A stretch of DNA of 25,107 nucleotides from CAXSEF01 sp050955025 (GTDB lineage: Bacteria > Pseudomonadota > Alphaproteobacteria > Acetobacterales > Acetobacteraceae): the NCBI GenBank assembly GCA_050955025.1, contig JBPBQX010000107.1, positions 1 to 25,107 of the forward strand, read 5' to 3'. Below, one piece after another: positions 15,625 to 23,218 of the stretch; position 1 is the stretch's first letter, and every line of letters begins with the position of its first letter. A program made the translations under genes and the position numbers. Under the pieces are notes generated by a model, which saw only the letters and a list, made by a program, of their open reading frames with translations, searched no databases and had not been told where the DNA came from.

Positions 15625-18600
15625 ATGACCAAACGAATGCTGATCGACGCAAGCCATGCGGAAGAAACCCGCGTGGTGGTCCTCGACGGTAGCACCCTCG
15701 AGGACTTCGACGTCGAGACCGCCTCCAAGCGACAGCTCAAGGGCAACATCTACCTCGCCAAGATCGTCCGCGTGGAGCCCAGCCTCCAGGCCGCCTTCGT
15801 CGAGTACGGCGGCAACCGCCACGGCTTCCTGGCCTTCGGCGAGATCCACCCCGACTACTACCAGATCCCCGCCGCCGACCGGCAGCGCATCATCGCGATG
15901 CAGGAGGAGGAGGCCCGCGCCGAGACGGCCGCCGACGACGCCGCCGCGCAAGCCTCCGAAAGCAGCGGCCGCGTCGAGCGCCCGTCCCCGGCCCACGCCG
16001 GCGGGTCCGTCCCGCGGGACCAGGAGCCTCGCGGCACCGATCAGGCCGACGACGCTCCCCACGTCCTGTCCGCCCTGCCCGAGGGCGAGGAGCAGCCCGC
16101 CGCGCAGGCGCTTTCCTCCGGCACGGACCAGCGTCACGGCGGCGCCGACGCGTCCTCCTCTTCCGCCGACCCGGACTCGCCCGAGGCCGGCGACGCGGAC
16201 CCGTCCGAGCAGGCCGTCGCCTCGCTCCACGAACAGGCCGTTAGCCACCCCGCCGCCGAGACGGCAGAGGACGAGGCCGCGAACGCACGCCAGCCCGCGC
16301 CGCACGGCGAGCAGGCCTCGCGCAGTGGCCGGGCCGAGTCCCGCGAGGACCGCGGCGACGAGCGCCCTCAGCCCCGCTACCTGCGCCACTACAAGATCCA
16401 GGACGTCATCCGCCGCCGCCAGATCCTGCTGATCCAGGTGGTCAAGGAGGAGCGCGGCTCGAAGGGCGCGGCGCTCACCACCTTCATCTCGCTCGCCGGC
16501 CGCTTCTCCGTGCTGATGCCGAACTCGCCGCGCGGCGGCGGGGTTTCGCGCAAGATCACCTCGGCCGCCGACCGCCGCCGCCTCAAGGAGATCACCGCCG
16601 AGCTGGAGCTGCCGCGCGGCATGGGCATGATCATCCGCACCGCCGGCGCCGCCCGCCCCAAGCCGGAGATCATCCGCGACTGCGACTACCTGCTGCGCCT
16701 CTGGGACGACATCCGCGACACCACGATGCGTTCCATGGCGCCTTCGCTGATCCACGAGGAAGCCAGCCTGATCAAGCGCTCCATCCGCGACGTCTACTCG
16801 CGCGACGTGGACGACATCCTAGTCGACGGCGAGGAAGGCTGGAAGGCGGCGCGCGACTACATGCGCCTGCTGATGCCCGCCCACGCCCGCAAGGTGCAGC
16901 TCTGGCAGAACCCCTCGGGCCAGCCGCTGTTCGCCAGCGAGCGGGTCGAGGCCCAGCTCGACGCCATGCTGTCGCCCACCGTGCAGCTCAAGTCCGGCGG
17001 CTACCTGGTCATCAACCAGACCGAGGCCCTGGTCGCCATCGACGTCAACTCCGGCCGCTCCACCAAGGAGCGCGGCATCGAGGAGACGGCGCTGCGCACC
17101 AACCTCGAGGCCGCCGACGAGATGGCCCGCCAGCTCCGGCTGCGCGACCTCGCCGGTCTGATCGTGATCGACTTCATCGACATGGAGTCGCGCCGCAACA
17201 ACGCCGCCGTCGAGAAGCGCATCAAGGAGGCGCTGAAGGACGACCGCGCCCGCATCCAGCTCGGCTCGATCAGCGGCTTCGGCCTGTTCGAGATGAGCCG
17301 ACAGCGCCTGCGCCCCTCGCTCGCCGAGACCAGCTTCGTCGCCTGCCCGCACTGCGACGGCACCGGCCACGTCCGCTCCACGGAGAACGCCAGCCTGCAC
17401 GTGCTGCGCGCGGTCGAGGAGGCCGGCGCGAAGCACAGGGGCGACGAGATCCAGGTCCACGTCGCCTCGGCCACCGCGATCTACCTGCTCAACCACAAGC
17501 GCAGCCGCGTCGCCGAGATCGAGTCGCGCTACGAGATGCGCGTCTGCTTCGAGGCCGACGACAGCCTGCTGCCCGCGCAGACCCGCATCGCCCGTGTCCG
17601 CGCCCTGGCGCCCAACGAGATGCCGCCCGCCCCGTCCGACCTTCGCGCGACCAGCCTGCTGTCCGCCGAGCCGGAGGCCGAGGAGCCCGACCTGTTTGAG
17701 GAGCCCGACATCGAGCAGGGGCGGGAGGAGCCCGACGCCGTGGCGCCCGCCGCCGCCGCCCGCCCTGCCGGCGACGACGAGGCTCCGGAGGGCGAGACCG
17801 CCGAGGAAGGCGAGGCACGCCGCAAGCGCCGCCGCCGCCGCCGCGGCGGCCGCCGGAAGGACGGCACCGAGGCCACCCTGGCGGACGGCAGCGAGGCCGC
17901 GGCGTCGCTGCCCGATGCGGAGCAGCCCGAGCTTCCCCCCCTGGACGGCATGGTCGCGTCCCCGGAAGGCCCCGACGTTTCCGCTCCCGGTGACGAGACG
18001 CCCGAACCCTCACCCGTCGAGTCGGCTGCCGACCAGGCGGACGGCGAGCAGCCGCCGACCGACCCCGAGGCGGGCGAGGACTCCGACAAGCCCCGCCGCC
18101 GTGGCCGCCGCGGCGGCCGTCGTCGGCGTCGCGACGAGGACGAGCAGCCCGCCGCTCCCGTGGCCGTCGCGGCACCGGCCCCCTACGCCGGCCCGACCCC
18201 GGCGAATCCCTACGCCTCCGGCATGGACATCTTCGACGTGATGGAGCTGGCGGAGGAGCGGGAAGCGCAGCTCGCGCTCAGGTCCTCCACCCCGTCGCCC
18301 GTGGTGGCGGACATAGCCCAGCCCATGCCCGTCCCTGCCGAGCCGGAACTGTTCGACGCGCTTGCCGCGGACGAGACTACCGGCACATCGGACGCGGCCG
18401 AGCCCGAGATCGCCGCACCGACGGCGGCGCCGGACGAGCCTGTCCTCGACCTGCCGCTTCCCGAGCCGGCGCCTCCGCCGTCTGCCGTGCCCGACCCGGC
18501 CGTGTCCGCCGAGGCGGCGATCGCGGACCTGCACGCCGTCGGGTCCGCCCAGCCGGCCGAACCCAAGCCGGCGGCCGCAGAACAAGCCGCTTTACCTGTG

Positions 18601-18648
18601 GCCGCCGAGCCACCAGCGGAAAAGCGGCGCGGCTGGTGGAAGCGCTGA
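15625..18648 (+). CDS. rne: Ribonuclease E
   Basis: A 1007-residue endoribonuclease, core of the RNA degradosome, acting in mRNA turnover and rRNA/tRNA processing. The S1 domain starts at about 38 ('KGNIYLAKIVRVEPSLQAAF') but is interrupted by an acidic low-complexity insert at about 93-250 and resumes at 'RYLRHYKIQDVI'; such inserts are typical of alphaproteobacterial RNase E. Catalytic aspartates are Asp473 ('IDVNSG') and Asp516 ('VIDFIDM'), 43 apart as in E. coli. The zinc-link cysteines are C574 and C577 ('CPHCDGTG'). The C-terminal third (about 690-1007) is a disordered Pro/Ala/Glu-rich scaffold with two arginine-rich patches near 'RRKRRRRRRGGRR' and 'RRGRRGGRRRRR', and ends 'KRRGWWKR', a probable partner-binding tip. 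The ATG at 15625 is preferred over an in-frame ATG at 15589, which adds 12 residues without homology. Confidence 0.96.
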   Translation: MTKRMLIDASHAEETRVVVLDGSTLEDFDVETASKRQLKGNIYLAKIVRVEPSLQAAFVEYGGNRHGFLAFGEIHPDYYQIPAADRQRIIAMQEEEARAETAADDAAAQASESSGRVERPSPAHAGGSVPRDQEPRGTDQADDAPHVLSALPEGEEQPAAQALSSGTDQRHGGADASSSSADPDSPEAGDADPSEQAVASLHEQAVSHPAAETAEDEAANARQPAPHGEQASRSGRAESREDRGDERPQPRYLRHYKIQDVIRRRQILLIQVVKEERGSKGAALTTFISLAGRFSVLMPNSPRGGGVSRKITSAADRRRLKEITAELELPRGMGMIIRTAGAARPKPEIIRDCDYLLRLWDDIRDTTMRSMAPSLIHEEASLIKRSIRDVYSRDVDDILVDGEEGWKAARDYMRLLMPAHARKVQLWQNPSGQPLFASERVEAQLDAMLSPTVQLKSGGYLVINQTEALVAIDVNSGRSTKERGIEETALRTNLEAADEMARQLRLRDLAGLIVIDFIDMESRRNNAAVEKRIKEALKDDRARIQLGSISGFGLFEMSRQRLRPSLAETSFVACPHCDGTGHVRSTENASLHVLRAVEEAGAKHRGDEIQVHVASATAIYLLNHKRSRVAEIESRYEMRVCFEADDSLLPAQTRIARVRALAPNEMPPAPSDLRATSLLSAEPEAEEPDLFEEPDIEQGREEPDAVAPAAAARPAGDDEAPEGETAEEGEARRKRRRRRRGGRRKDGTEATLADGSEAAASLPDAEQPELPPLDGMVASPEGPDVSAPGDETPEPSPVESAADQADGEQPPTDPEAGEDSDKPRRRGRRGGRRRRRDEDEQPAAPVAVAAPAPYAGPTPANPYASGMDIFDVMELAEEREAQLALRSSTPSPVVADIAQPMPVPAEPELFDALAADETTGTSDAAEPEIAAPTAAPDEPVLDLPLPEPAPPPSAVPDPAVSAEAAIADLHAVGSAQPAEPKPAAAEQAALPVAAEPPAEKRRGWWKR

Positions 18649-18713
18649 TCCGGGCCTGACCGCCCGGCGCTGTCCTGCAGGTCACACCCTGACGGCGCCG
18701 GCCCCCCGCCTGA

Positions 18714-18748
18714 TCCCAGGGACCTGCCAGCAAGGCAGGTCCCTGGGA
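18714..18748. terminator. 15-bp perfect stem-loop downstream of rne
   Basis: TCCCAGGGACCTGCC (18714-18728) and its exact reverse complement (18734-18748) enclose the loop AGCAA. It is the strongest simple hairpin in the window and lies 66 nt after the rne stop. It has no U-run on either strand, so it may act as a Rho-assisted terminator or mRNA 3'-end stabiliser. It could serve both rne and, from the other side, oxyR. It also overlaps the degenerate left edge of the adjacent repeat element. Confidence 0.55.
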
Positions 18749-18854
18749 AACCCGCCAAGCCCCCGAAGCCTGCCGAGAGTCCCCCCGACCCAGGTCGAGG
18801 TTTCCAAAGGCGAGCCTTTGGCGGAGTTTGAGGCAGAGCCTCAACCTTGCTTCC
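18731..18854. repeat. Intergenic palindromic repeat, copy A (left arm degenerate)
   Basis: The right arm is well preserved: CCAAAGGC-GA-GCCTTTGG at 18804-18821, a GCGGAGT link, TTGAGGC-AGA-GCCTCAA at 18828-18844, then CCTTGCTTCC at 18845-18854. It matches the right arm of copy B in order, linkers and terminal 10-mer, while the stem sequences differ with pairing retained. The left arm is only traceable as GCAAGG at 18730-18735 followed by 'AAACCCGCCAAG'. A small CGACC/GGTCG hairpin sits near the centre (18786-18797). It fills the gap between the convergent rne and oxyR. Confidence 0.7.
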
Positions 18855-18866
18855 TCCCGACACCTC

Positions 18867-19784
18867 CTACGACGCCACCACCGTCTCCGGGCACACCTCG
18901 CCGGCGATGCGCCGCAGCACCGCCGCCAGCGCCTGGAACTCCGCCCCCCTCGGATCGCTGCGCCGCCAGCCGAGGCCGATGGTGCGGCCGTACGCCTCGC
19001 CGTCGATCCGCCGGTAGCGCAGCAGCCCGCCGGTGTTGTCCACCGCCGCCAGCGCCGGCACCAGCGTGCAGCCCTCCCCCGCCGCGACCATGTACTTCAG
19101 CGTCTCCACGCTGGTGCCGTGCCGGTTGCGGCTGCCCGCCACTGCGCAGGCCGCCAGCGCGTGCTCGTGCAGGCAGTGCCCGTCCTCGATCAGCAGCCGC
19201 TCGCCCTCGCCCAGCTCGTCCCATCCCGGCCCGCCTTCGAGCGCCGCCGGGTGCCCCGCCGGGCACGCCAGCACGAACGGCTCGACGAACAGCGCCTCGC
19301 TCGACACCATGTCGCCGTGCAGGGGCAGCGCCACCAGCACCGCGTCCAGGTCCGTCGCCGTGAGCTGCGCCAGCAGCGTCTCCGTGCGCCCCTCGCTCAG
19401 CGTCAGCGCCACGTCCGGGTAGCTCTGCCGCAGTGCCGGCAGCACGCGCGGGAACAGGTACGGCCCGAGCGTCGCGATCGCCGCCAGCCGCAGCGCGCCG
19501 CCGAACACCGCCGAGCTGCGCCGCGCCAGGTCGTCCAGCACCCGCGCCTCCGCCAGCACCCGCCGCGCCTGGTCGATCAGCGTCTGCCCGCGCGGCGTCA
19601 CCATCACGCGCCGCGTCGTGCGCTCGAACACCCGCGCGCCGAACCAGTCCTCCAGCTTGCGCACCTGCGCCGACAGCGAGGGCTGGCTCACCACGCAGCG
19701 CTCCGCGGCCCTGCGGAAGCTGCCCAGCTCGGCCACGGCGACCACGTACTCGAGGTCGCGCAGGGACAGACCCGCGATGCTCAC
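18867..19784 (-). CDS. oxyR: LysR-family peroxide sensor OxyR
   Basis: A 305-residue LysR-type activator that senses hydrogen peroxide by forming an intramolecular disulfide and then switches on defence genes. The N-terminal winged helix-turn-helix covers about 7-65 ('LRDLEYVVAVAELGSF', 'SQPSLSAQVRKLE'). The redox cysteines are Cys204 in 'EDGHCLHEHAL' and Cys213, nine residues later, exactly the spacing of C199/C208 in E. coli OxyR. 'SVETLKYMVAAGEGCTLVPALA' (in parts) also matches OxyR. The only sensible start is GTG at 19784; it has no purine-rich ribosome site, and repeat copy B begins 10 nt upstream. It lies downstream of the aminotransferase gene on the same strand, separated only by that repeat. 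No katG or ahpC is in the window. Confidence 0.92.
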   Translation of the reverse strand: MSIAGLSLRDLEYVVAVAELGSFRRAAERCVVSQPSLSAQVRKLEDWFGARVFERTTRRVMVTPRGQTLIDQARRVLAEARVLDDLARRSSAVFGGALRLAAIATLGPYLFPRVLPALRQSYPDVALTLSEGRTETLLAQLTATDLDAVLVALPLHGDMVSSEALFVEPFVLACPAGHPAALEGGPGWDELGEGERLLIEDGHCLHEHALAACAVAGSRNRHGTSVETLKYMVAAGEGCTLVPALAAVDNTGGLLRYRRIDGEAYGRTIGLGWRRSDPRGAEFQALAAVLRRIAGEVCPETVVAS

Positions 19785-19793
19785 GCAGAAGCC

Positions 19794-19921
19794 GAAGCAA
19801 GGCCGGGCTCTGCCCGGACCCGCAAAGGGCCGGGACGCCCTTTGATCCCTCGACTTAGGTATAGGATTCCAGAGGCGAGCCTTTGGCGGAGTCCAGAGGC
19901 AGGGCCTCTGGCCTTGCTTCC
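19794..19921. repeat. Intergenic palindromic repeat, copy B (complete, two inverted arms)
   Basis: The ends are perfect 11-bp inverted repeats: GAAGCAAGGCC (19794-19804) and GGCCTTGCTTC (19910-19920). Four hairpins lie between: CCGGGC/GCCCGG (19803-19817), CAAAGGGC/GCCCTTTG (19823-19844), CCAGAGGC/GCCTTTGG (19869-19886, one G-U pair) and CCAGAGGC/GCCTCTGG (19893-19911). The AT-richer centre is about 19845-19867 ('cgacttaggtatagg'). It fills the whole gap between oxyR and the aminotransferase gene and must be part of the oxyR leader or of a read-through transcript. Confidence 0.85.
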
Positions 19922-19929
19922 TGCCTGCC

Positions 19930-21099
19930 TCACGCGAAGCCTCGCAGCCGCTCCACCGCCTCCGCCACGTCCGCCTCCGCCCCGCAGTAGCTGAACCGCA
20001 CGAAGCGCCCGCCGCGCGTGCGGTCGAAGTCCACGCCGGGCGTCGCCGCCACGCCCGCCTCCTCCAGCATCCGCGCGCAGAACGCCACGCTGTCGCCGGT
20101 CCGCTCCGACACGTCGGCGTACAGGTAGAACGCCCCCTCCGCCGGGCTCAGCCGGCCGAACCCCACGCCCGGCATCTCGCGCAGCAGCAGCGCCCGCGAC
20201 CGCCGGTATGCTGCCACGTTGGCGTCCAGCTCCGGCCCGCAGCCCAGCGCCGCCTCCGCCGCCAGCTGCGACAGGTGCGGCGCGCTGATGAACAGGTTCT
20301 GCGCCAGGCACTCCACCGGCCGAACCAGCGCCTCGGGCAGCACCATCCACCCCACGCGCCACCCGGTCATGGAGAAATACTTGGAGAAGCTGTTGACCAC
20401 GATCGCGCTCGGGCTGAACGCGGCGGCCGTCGCCACCGGCACGCCGTACTGGAGCCCGTGGTAGATCTCGTCCGACACCAGCCGCACGCCCTGCGCGTGG
20501 CACCACTCCGCGATCGCGCGCAGCTCCTCCGGCCGCAGCATCGTGCCCGCCGGGTTGCCCGGGCTGGCCACGATCAGCCCGTCCGGCAGCCCGCCCGGCG
20601 CCCGCGCCAGCGCCTCCAGCATCGCCACCGTCGGCTGGAACCGCGTGTCCGCCCCTGCTTCCAGCACCACCGGCACCAGGCCCAGCGCGGTCAGGATGTT
20701 GACGTACGGCGGGTAGAACGGAGCCGCCAGCGCCACCCGGTCGCCGCGGTCGAACGCCGCCAGGAACGCCAGCGGGAACGCGGCCGACGCCCCGGTCGTC
20801 ACCGCCACCCGTCCGGGCGACACCTCCGCCCCGTACCACGCCGCATGGTGCCGCGCGATCGCCTCGCGCAGCGAGCGTATCCCCAGCGCCTCCGTGTAGC
20901 CCAGCGCATGCCCCGACCCGAGCGCCGCGCGCGCCGCCGCCAGCGCCCCGGCCGGCGCGCCCGTCCCCGGCTGCCCGACCTCCATGCGGATCACCCGTGG
21001 CGCGCCCGCCGGCAGCGCCGCCTGCCGCCGGTTCGCCGACGCGATCACGTCCATCGCCAGGAACGGCGGAGCGGCAGCGCCCTGCCCGACCTTCAGCAC
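19930..21099 (-). CDS. Class I/II PLP-dependent aminotransferase
   Basis: A 389-residue fold-type I aminotransferase, cytoplasmic. The PLP lysine is in 'NSFSKYFSMTGWRVGW' (Lys240 with the start used here). Other family marks are 'MEVGQPG' near the N-terminus, 'GASAAFPLAFLAAF', 'PFYPPY', 'ASPGNPAGT', 'SDEIYHGLQYG' (Asp and Tyr that contact PLP) and the C-terminal 'RFVRFSYC' with the substrate carboxylate arginine. The start is a GTG at 21099, chosen because a GAGG lies 7 nt upstream and because the residues before the first in-frame ATG (21054), 'PPFLAMDV', look like family sequence. The amino-acid substrate cannot be told; aspartate/tyrosine or alanine-type are all possible. It is divergent from epmB and upstream of oxyR. 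Confidence 0.88.
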   Translation of the reverse strand: MLKVGQGAAAPPFLAMDVIASANRRQAALPAGAPRVIRMEVGQPGTGAPAGALAAARAALGSGHALGYTEALGIRSLREAIARHHAAWYGAEVSPGRVAVTTGASAAFPLAFLAAFDRGDRVALAAPFYPPYVNILTALGLVPVVLEAGADTRFQPTVAMLEALARAPGGLPDGLIVASPGNPAGTMLRPEELRAIAEWCHAQGVRLVSDEIYHGLQYGVPVATAAAFSPSAIVVNSFSKYFSMTGWRVGWMVLPEALVRPVECLAQNLFISAPHLSQLAAEAALGCGPELDANVAAYRRSRALLLREMPGVGFGRLSPAEGAFYLYADVSERTGDSVAFCARMLEEAGVAATPGVDFDRTRGGRFVRFSYCGAEADVAEAVERLRGFA

Positions 21100-21227
21100 C
21101 ACGCAGCCTCGCGCATCGCCGCAACACCCCTGCAAAGGACCGGGGCCGCGCCCCTGTGCGGCACACGTGGCCGTGCGCCGCACGGCCGGCCCTCGCCGCC
21201 GCGGCCGCGCGACGCTAAACCCCCGCC

Positions 21228-22286
21228 ATGCCCCGCACCACCCTGCGCGACGCCGACGCCCTCGTCGCCGCCGGCCTCGCCGCCCCGCACCAGCGCGACG
21301 CCCTGGCCGCCGTCGAGGCACGCTACGCCGTCGCCATCCCCCCCGCCCTGCGCGACCTGATCGCCCACCCCGACGACCCGATCGGCCGCCAGTTCGTCCC
21401 CCACCCCGACGAGCTGCGCACCGCCGCCCACGAACGCGCGGACCCGATCGGCGACGACGCCCTCTCTCCGGTGCGCGGCATCGTGCACCGCTACCCCGAC
21501 CGCGCCCTGCTCAAGCCGCTGCTGGTCTGCCCGACCTACTGCCGCTTCTGCTTCCGCCGCGAGCACGTCGGCCCCGACGGCGGCCTGCTCACCGAGGCGG
21601 AGCTGGACACCGCCTACGCTTGGATCGCAGCACACCCCGCGATCACCGAGATCATCCTGACCGGCGGCGACCCGCTGATGCTCTCGCCGCGCCGCCTCGC
21701 CGCCATCGTGGCCGCGCTCACGGCCATCCCCCACGTCGCCACGATCCGCGTCCACACCCGCGTCCCCACCGCCGAGCCCGCCCGCGTCACCGACGCCCTC
21801 GCCGCCGCCCTGCGCACGGATCGCGCGATGTTCGTCGTCCTGCACGCCAACCACGCCCGCGAGCTGACGCCCGACGCCCGCGCCGCCGTCCGCCGCATCC
21901 AGGCCGAGGCCATCCCCGTGCTCGGCCAGTCCGTGCTGCTGCGCGGCGTCAACGACACCGCCGACGCGCTGGAAGCGCTGCTCCGCGCCCTCGTCGCCGC
22001 CCGGATCAAGCCGTACTACCTGCACCACCTCGACCCCGCGCCCGGCACCGCGCGCTTCCACGTGCCGATCACCGAGGGCCAGGCGCTCCTCGCCAGCCTG
22101 CGCGGCCGCGTCACCGGCCTGGCCTGGCCGACCTACGTGCTCGACATCCCCGGCGGCCACGGCAAGGTCCCGATCGGCCCGGAATGGCTCGACCGCGCGT
22201 CCGGCGGGGAGGTCGTCACCGACCCCACCGGCCGGCGGCACAGCCTGACAGCCGGCTCCGCGCCCGCAACGGTGATGACGCCGTGA
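21228..22286 (+). CDS. epmB: Lysine 2,3-aminomutase-family radical SAM protein, probable EF-P lysine mutase EpmB
   Basis: A 352-residue radical SAM, PLP-dependent enzyme that moves the amino group of lysine from the alpha to the beta position. The 4Fe-4S cluster motif is C101xxxC105xxC108 ('CPTYCRFCFRR'), followed by 'ILTGGDPLML' for SAM binding. The PLP lysine is Lys313 in 'PGGHGK'. Length fits EpmB (about 340) rather than classical KamA, which has a longer C-terminus. However, 'HHLDPAPGTARF' and 'YVLDIPGGHGK' keep the aspartates that KamA uses to hold free lysine. efp lies two genes downstream on the same strand, which favours EF-P beta-lysylation. epmA is not in the window. There is no clear Shine-Dalgarno, and a CTAAAC motif lies only 8 nt before the ATG. 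Confidence 0.82.
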   Translation: MPRTTLRDADALVAAGLAAPHQRDALAAVEARYAVAIPPALRDLIAHPDDPIGRQFVPHPDELRTAAHERADPIGDDALSPVRGIVHRYPDRALLKPLLVCPTYCRFCFRREHVGPDGGLLTEAELDTAYAWIAAHPAITEIILTGGDPLMLSPRRLAAIVAALTAIPHVATIRVHTRVPTAEPARVTDALAAALRTDRAMFVVLHANHARELTPDARAAVRRIQAEAIPVLGQSVLLRGVNDTADALEALLRALVAARIKPYYLHHLDPAPGTARFHVPITEGQALLASLRGRVTGLAWPTYVLDIPGGHGKVPIGPEWLDRASGGEVVTDPTGRRHSLTAGSAPATVMTP

Positions 22287-22366
22287 CCGCGTGCCGGTAT
22301 GCCGGCAGGAACGCCCCGTCGCCGCGACGATGACCGGCCTGCGGCCCCGACAGGAAGGTTCTGCAC

Positions 22367-23089
22367 ATGCGGCTGTCCACCCTGCACCGCGCCCTTCCGG
22401 GCATCCTCTGCATGCTGGCCGGCTGCCAGCAGGCGGCCGCACCGACGCAGGCCTTAGCGGAGCCCGTGCCCGTGGCGGGCGTCGGCTACCTCGTGTTCAA
22501 CGCGCCCATCGTCCCGACCAGCCGCGACCTGTTCATTGCCGACGTGGACAAGCTCCGCAGCGCCGGCGCCAGGGAGATCGACATCGGCATGAACTCCCCG
22601 GGTGGTGACATCGACGCGGCGCAGGCCATCGTGAGCTACATGACGCGCCTGCACGAGCAAGACGGCATCACCTTCAAGGCCTACAACGTCGGCCTCGTGG
22701 CGTCCGCGGCGACGTTCGTGTTCCTCAGCACCCAGGACCGCTACTCGGTGCCCCGCGGCGTGTTCCTGTTCCACGCCGCCGGCATGATGTCCAACGGCCT
22801 CGTGAGCGCGGAGCGACTGCGCGAACAGGCCGACAAGATCGAGGCCTACGAGCGCACCGTCGGCGAGACGCTGAAGGCAAGGACCCGCCTGACCGCGTCC
22901 GAGGCGCAGACATACCTCCACAGAACCGTCCTGCTCAGCTCCGACGACGCACGCAGGGACGGCATCGTGGACGGCATCGCCGCCTTCCCGGCCCCGAAAG
23001 GCGCGCAGCGCTGGGTGATCGCGTCCAGGCCCGCCACGACCGGGGCTCACGCCCCTCCCGCCGCGCCAGTCCCCGGCGCCCCGGGCTGA
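22367..23089 (+). CDS. ClpP-fold serine peptidase-like lipoprotein
   Basis: A 240-residue protein of the ClpP/crotonase fold with a lipoprotein signal: basic start, hydrophobic core and lipobox L17-A-G-C20. The mature protein should therefore be lipid-anchored outside the cytoplasm, unlike ordinary ClpP. ClpP marks are 'MNSPGGDIDAAQAI' (75-88), a Ser113 in 'GLVASAATFVFLS' at the nucleophile position, His136 in 'FLFHAAGM', and an Asp in 'DDARRDGIVDGI' (193-204). The triad thus appears complete. It has no sign of an ATPase-docking partner. A proline/alanine-rich tail ends the protein. A strong AGGAAGG precedes the ATG. It sits between epmB and efp, perhaps co-transcribed with epmB (80-nt gap). 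The substrate is unknown; a signal-peptide peptidase-like role is one alternative. Confidence 0.8.
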   Translation: MRLSTLHRALPGILCMLAGCQQAAAPTQALAEPVPVAGVGYLVFNAPIVPTSRDLFIADVDKLRSAGAREIDIGMNSPGGDIDAAQAIVSYMTRLHEQDGITFKAYNVGLVASAATFVFLSTQDRYSVPRGVFLFHAAGMMSNGLVSAERLREQADKIEAYERTVGETLKARTRLTASEAQTYLHRTVLLSSDDARRDGIVDGIAAFPAPKGAQRWVIASRPATTGAHAPPAAPVPGAPG

Positions 23090-23134
23090 TCGCGGGCGTC
23101 GCCGCGCCCGGAACGCCGCGGCGCCTTGCCTTCC

Positions 23135-23163
23135 TTGCCGCCCCGCCCGGCGCGGTCTAGACA
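23135..23163 (+). promoter_or_regulatory. Candidate promoter of efp
   Basis: TTGCCG at 23135-23140 and TAGACA at 23158-23163 are separated by 17 nt, a reasonable sigma-70-type arrangement for an alphaproteobacterium. TAGACA is in the only A/T-containing cluster of the 129-bp gap. Transcription from here would give efp a leader of about 50 nt. Sequence match only. Confidence 0.3.
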
Positions 23164-23218
23164 CCCGCCACCCCCGCGACCGCACAGCCCGCCACCGCAC
23201 AGACAGAGCATCCCACCC

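Noticed and set aside
21093..21115. A 7-codon frame (MREAAWC) overlapping the aminotransferase start, as a leader peptide
   Set aside because: Too short and without a ribosome site of its own; it has no run of regulatory codons and probably occurs by chance.
21211..21228. Leaderless promoter for epmB based on the CTAAAC motif 8 nt before ATG
   Set aside because: No matching -35 hexamer is visible, so the hexamer alone is too weak to report as a feature.
22292..22307. TGCCGG/CCGGCA hairpin after epmB as a terminator
   Set aside because: The stem is only 6 bp, without a U-run, in very GC-rich DNA, and the next gene follows closely on the same strand.
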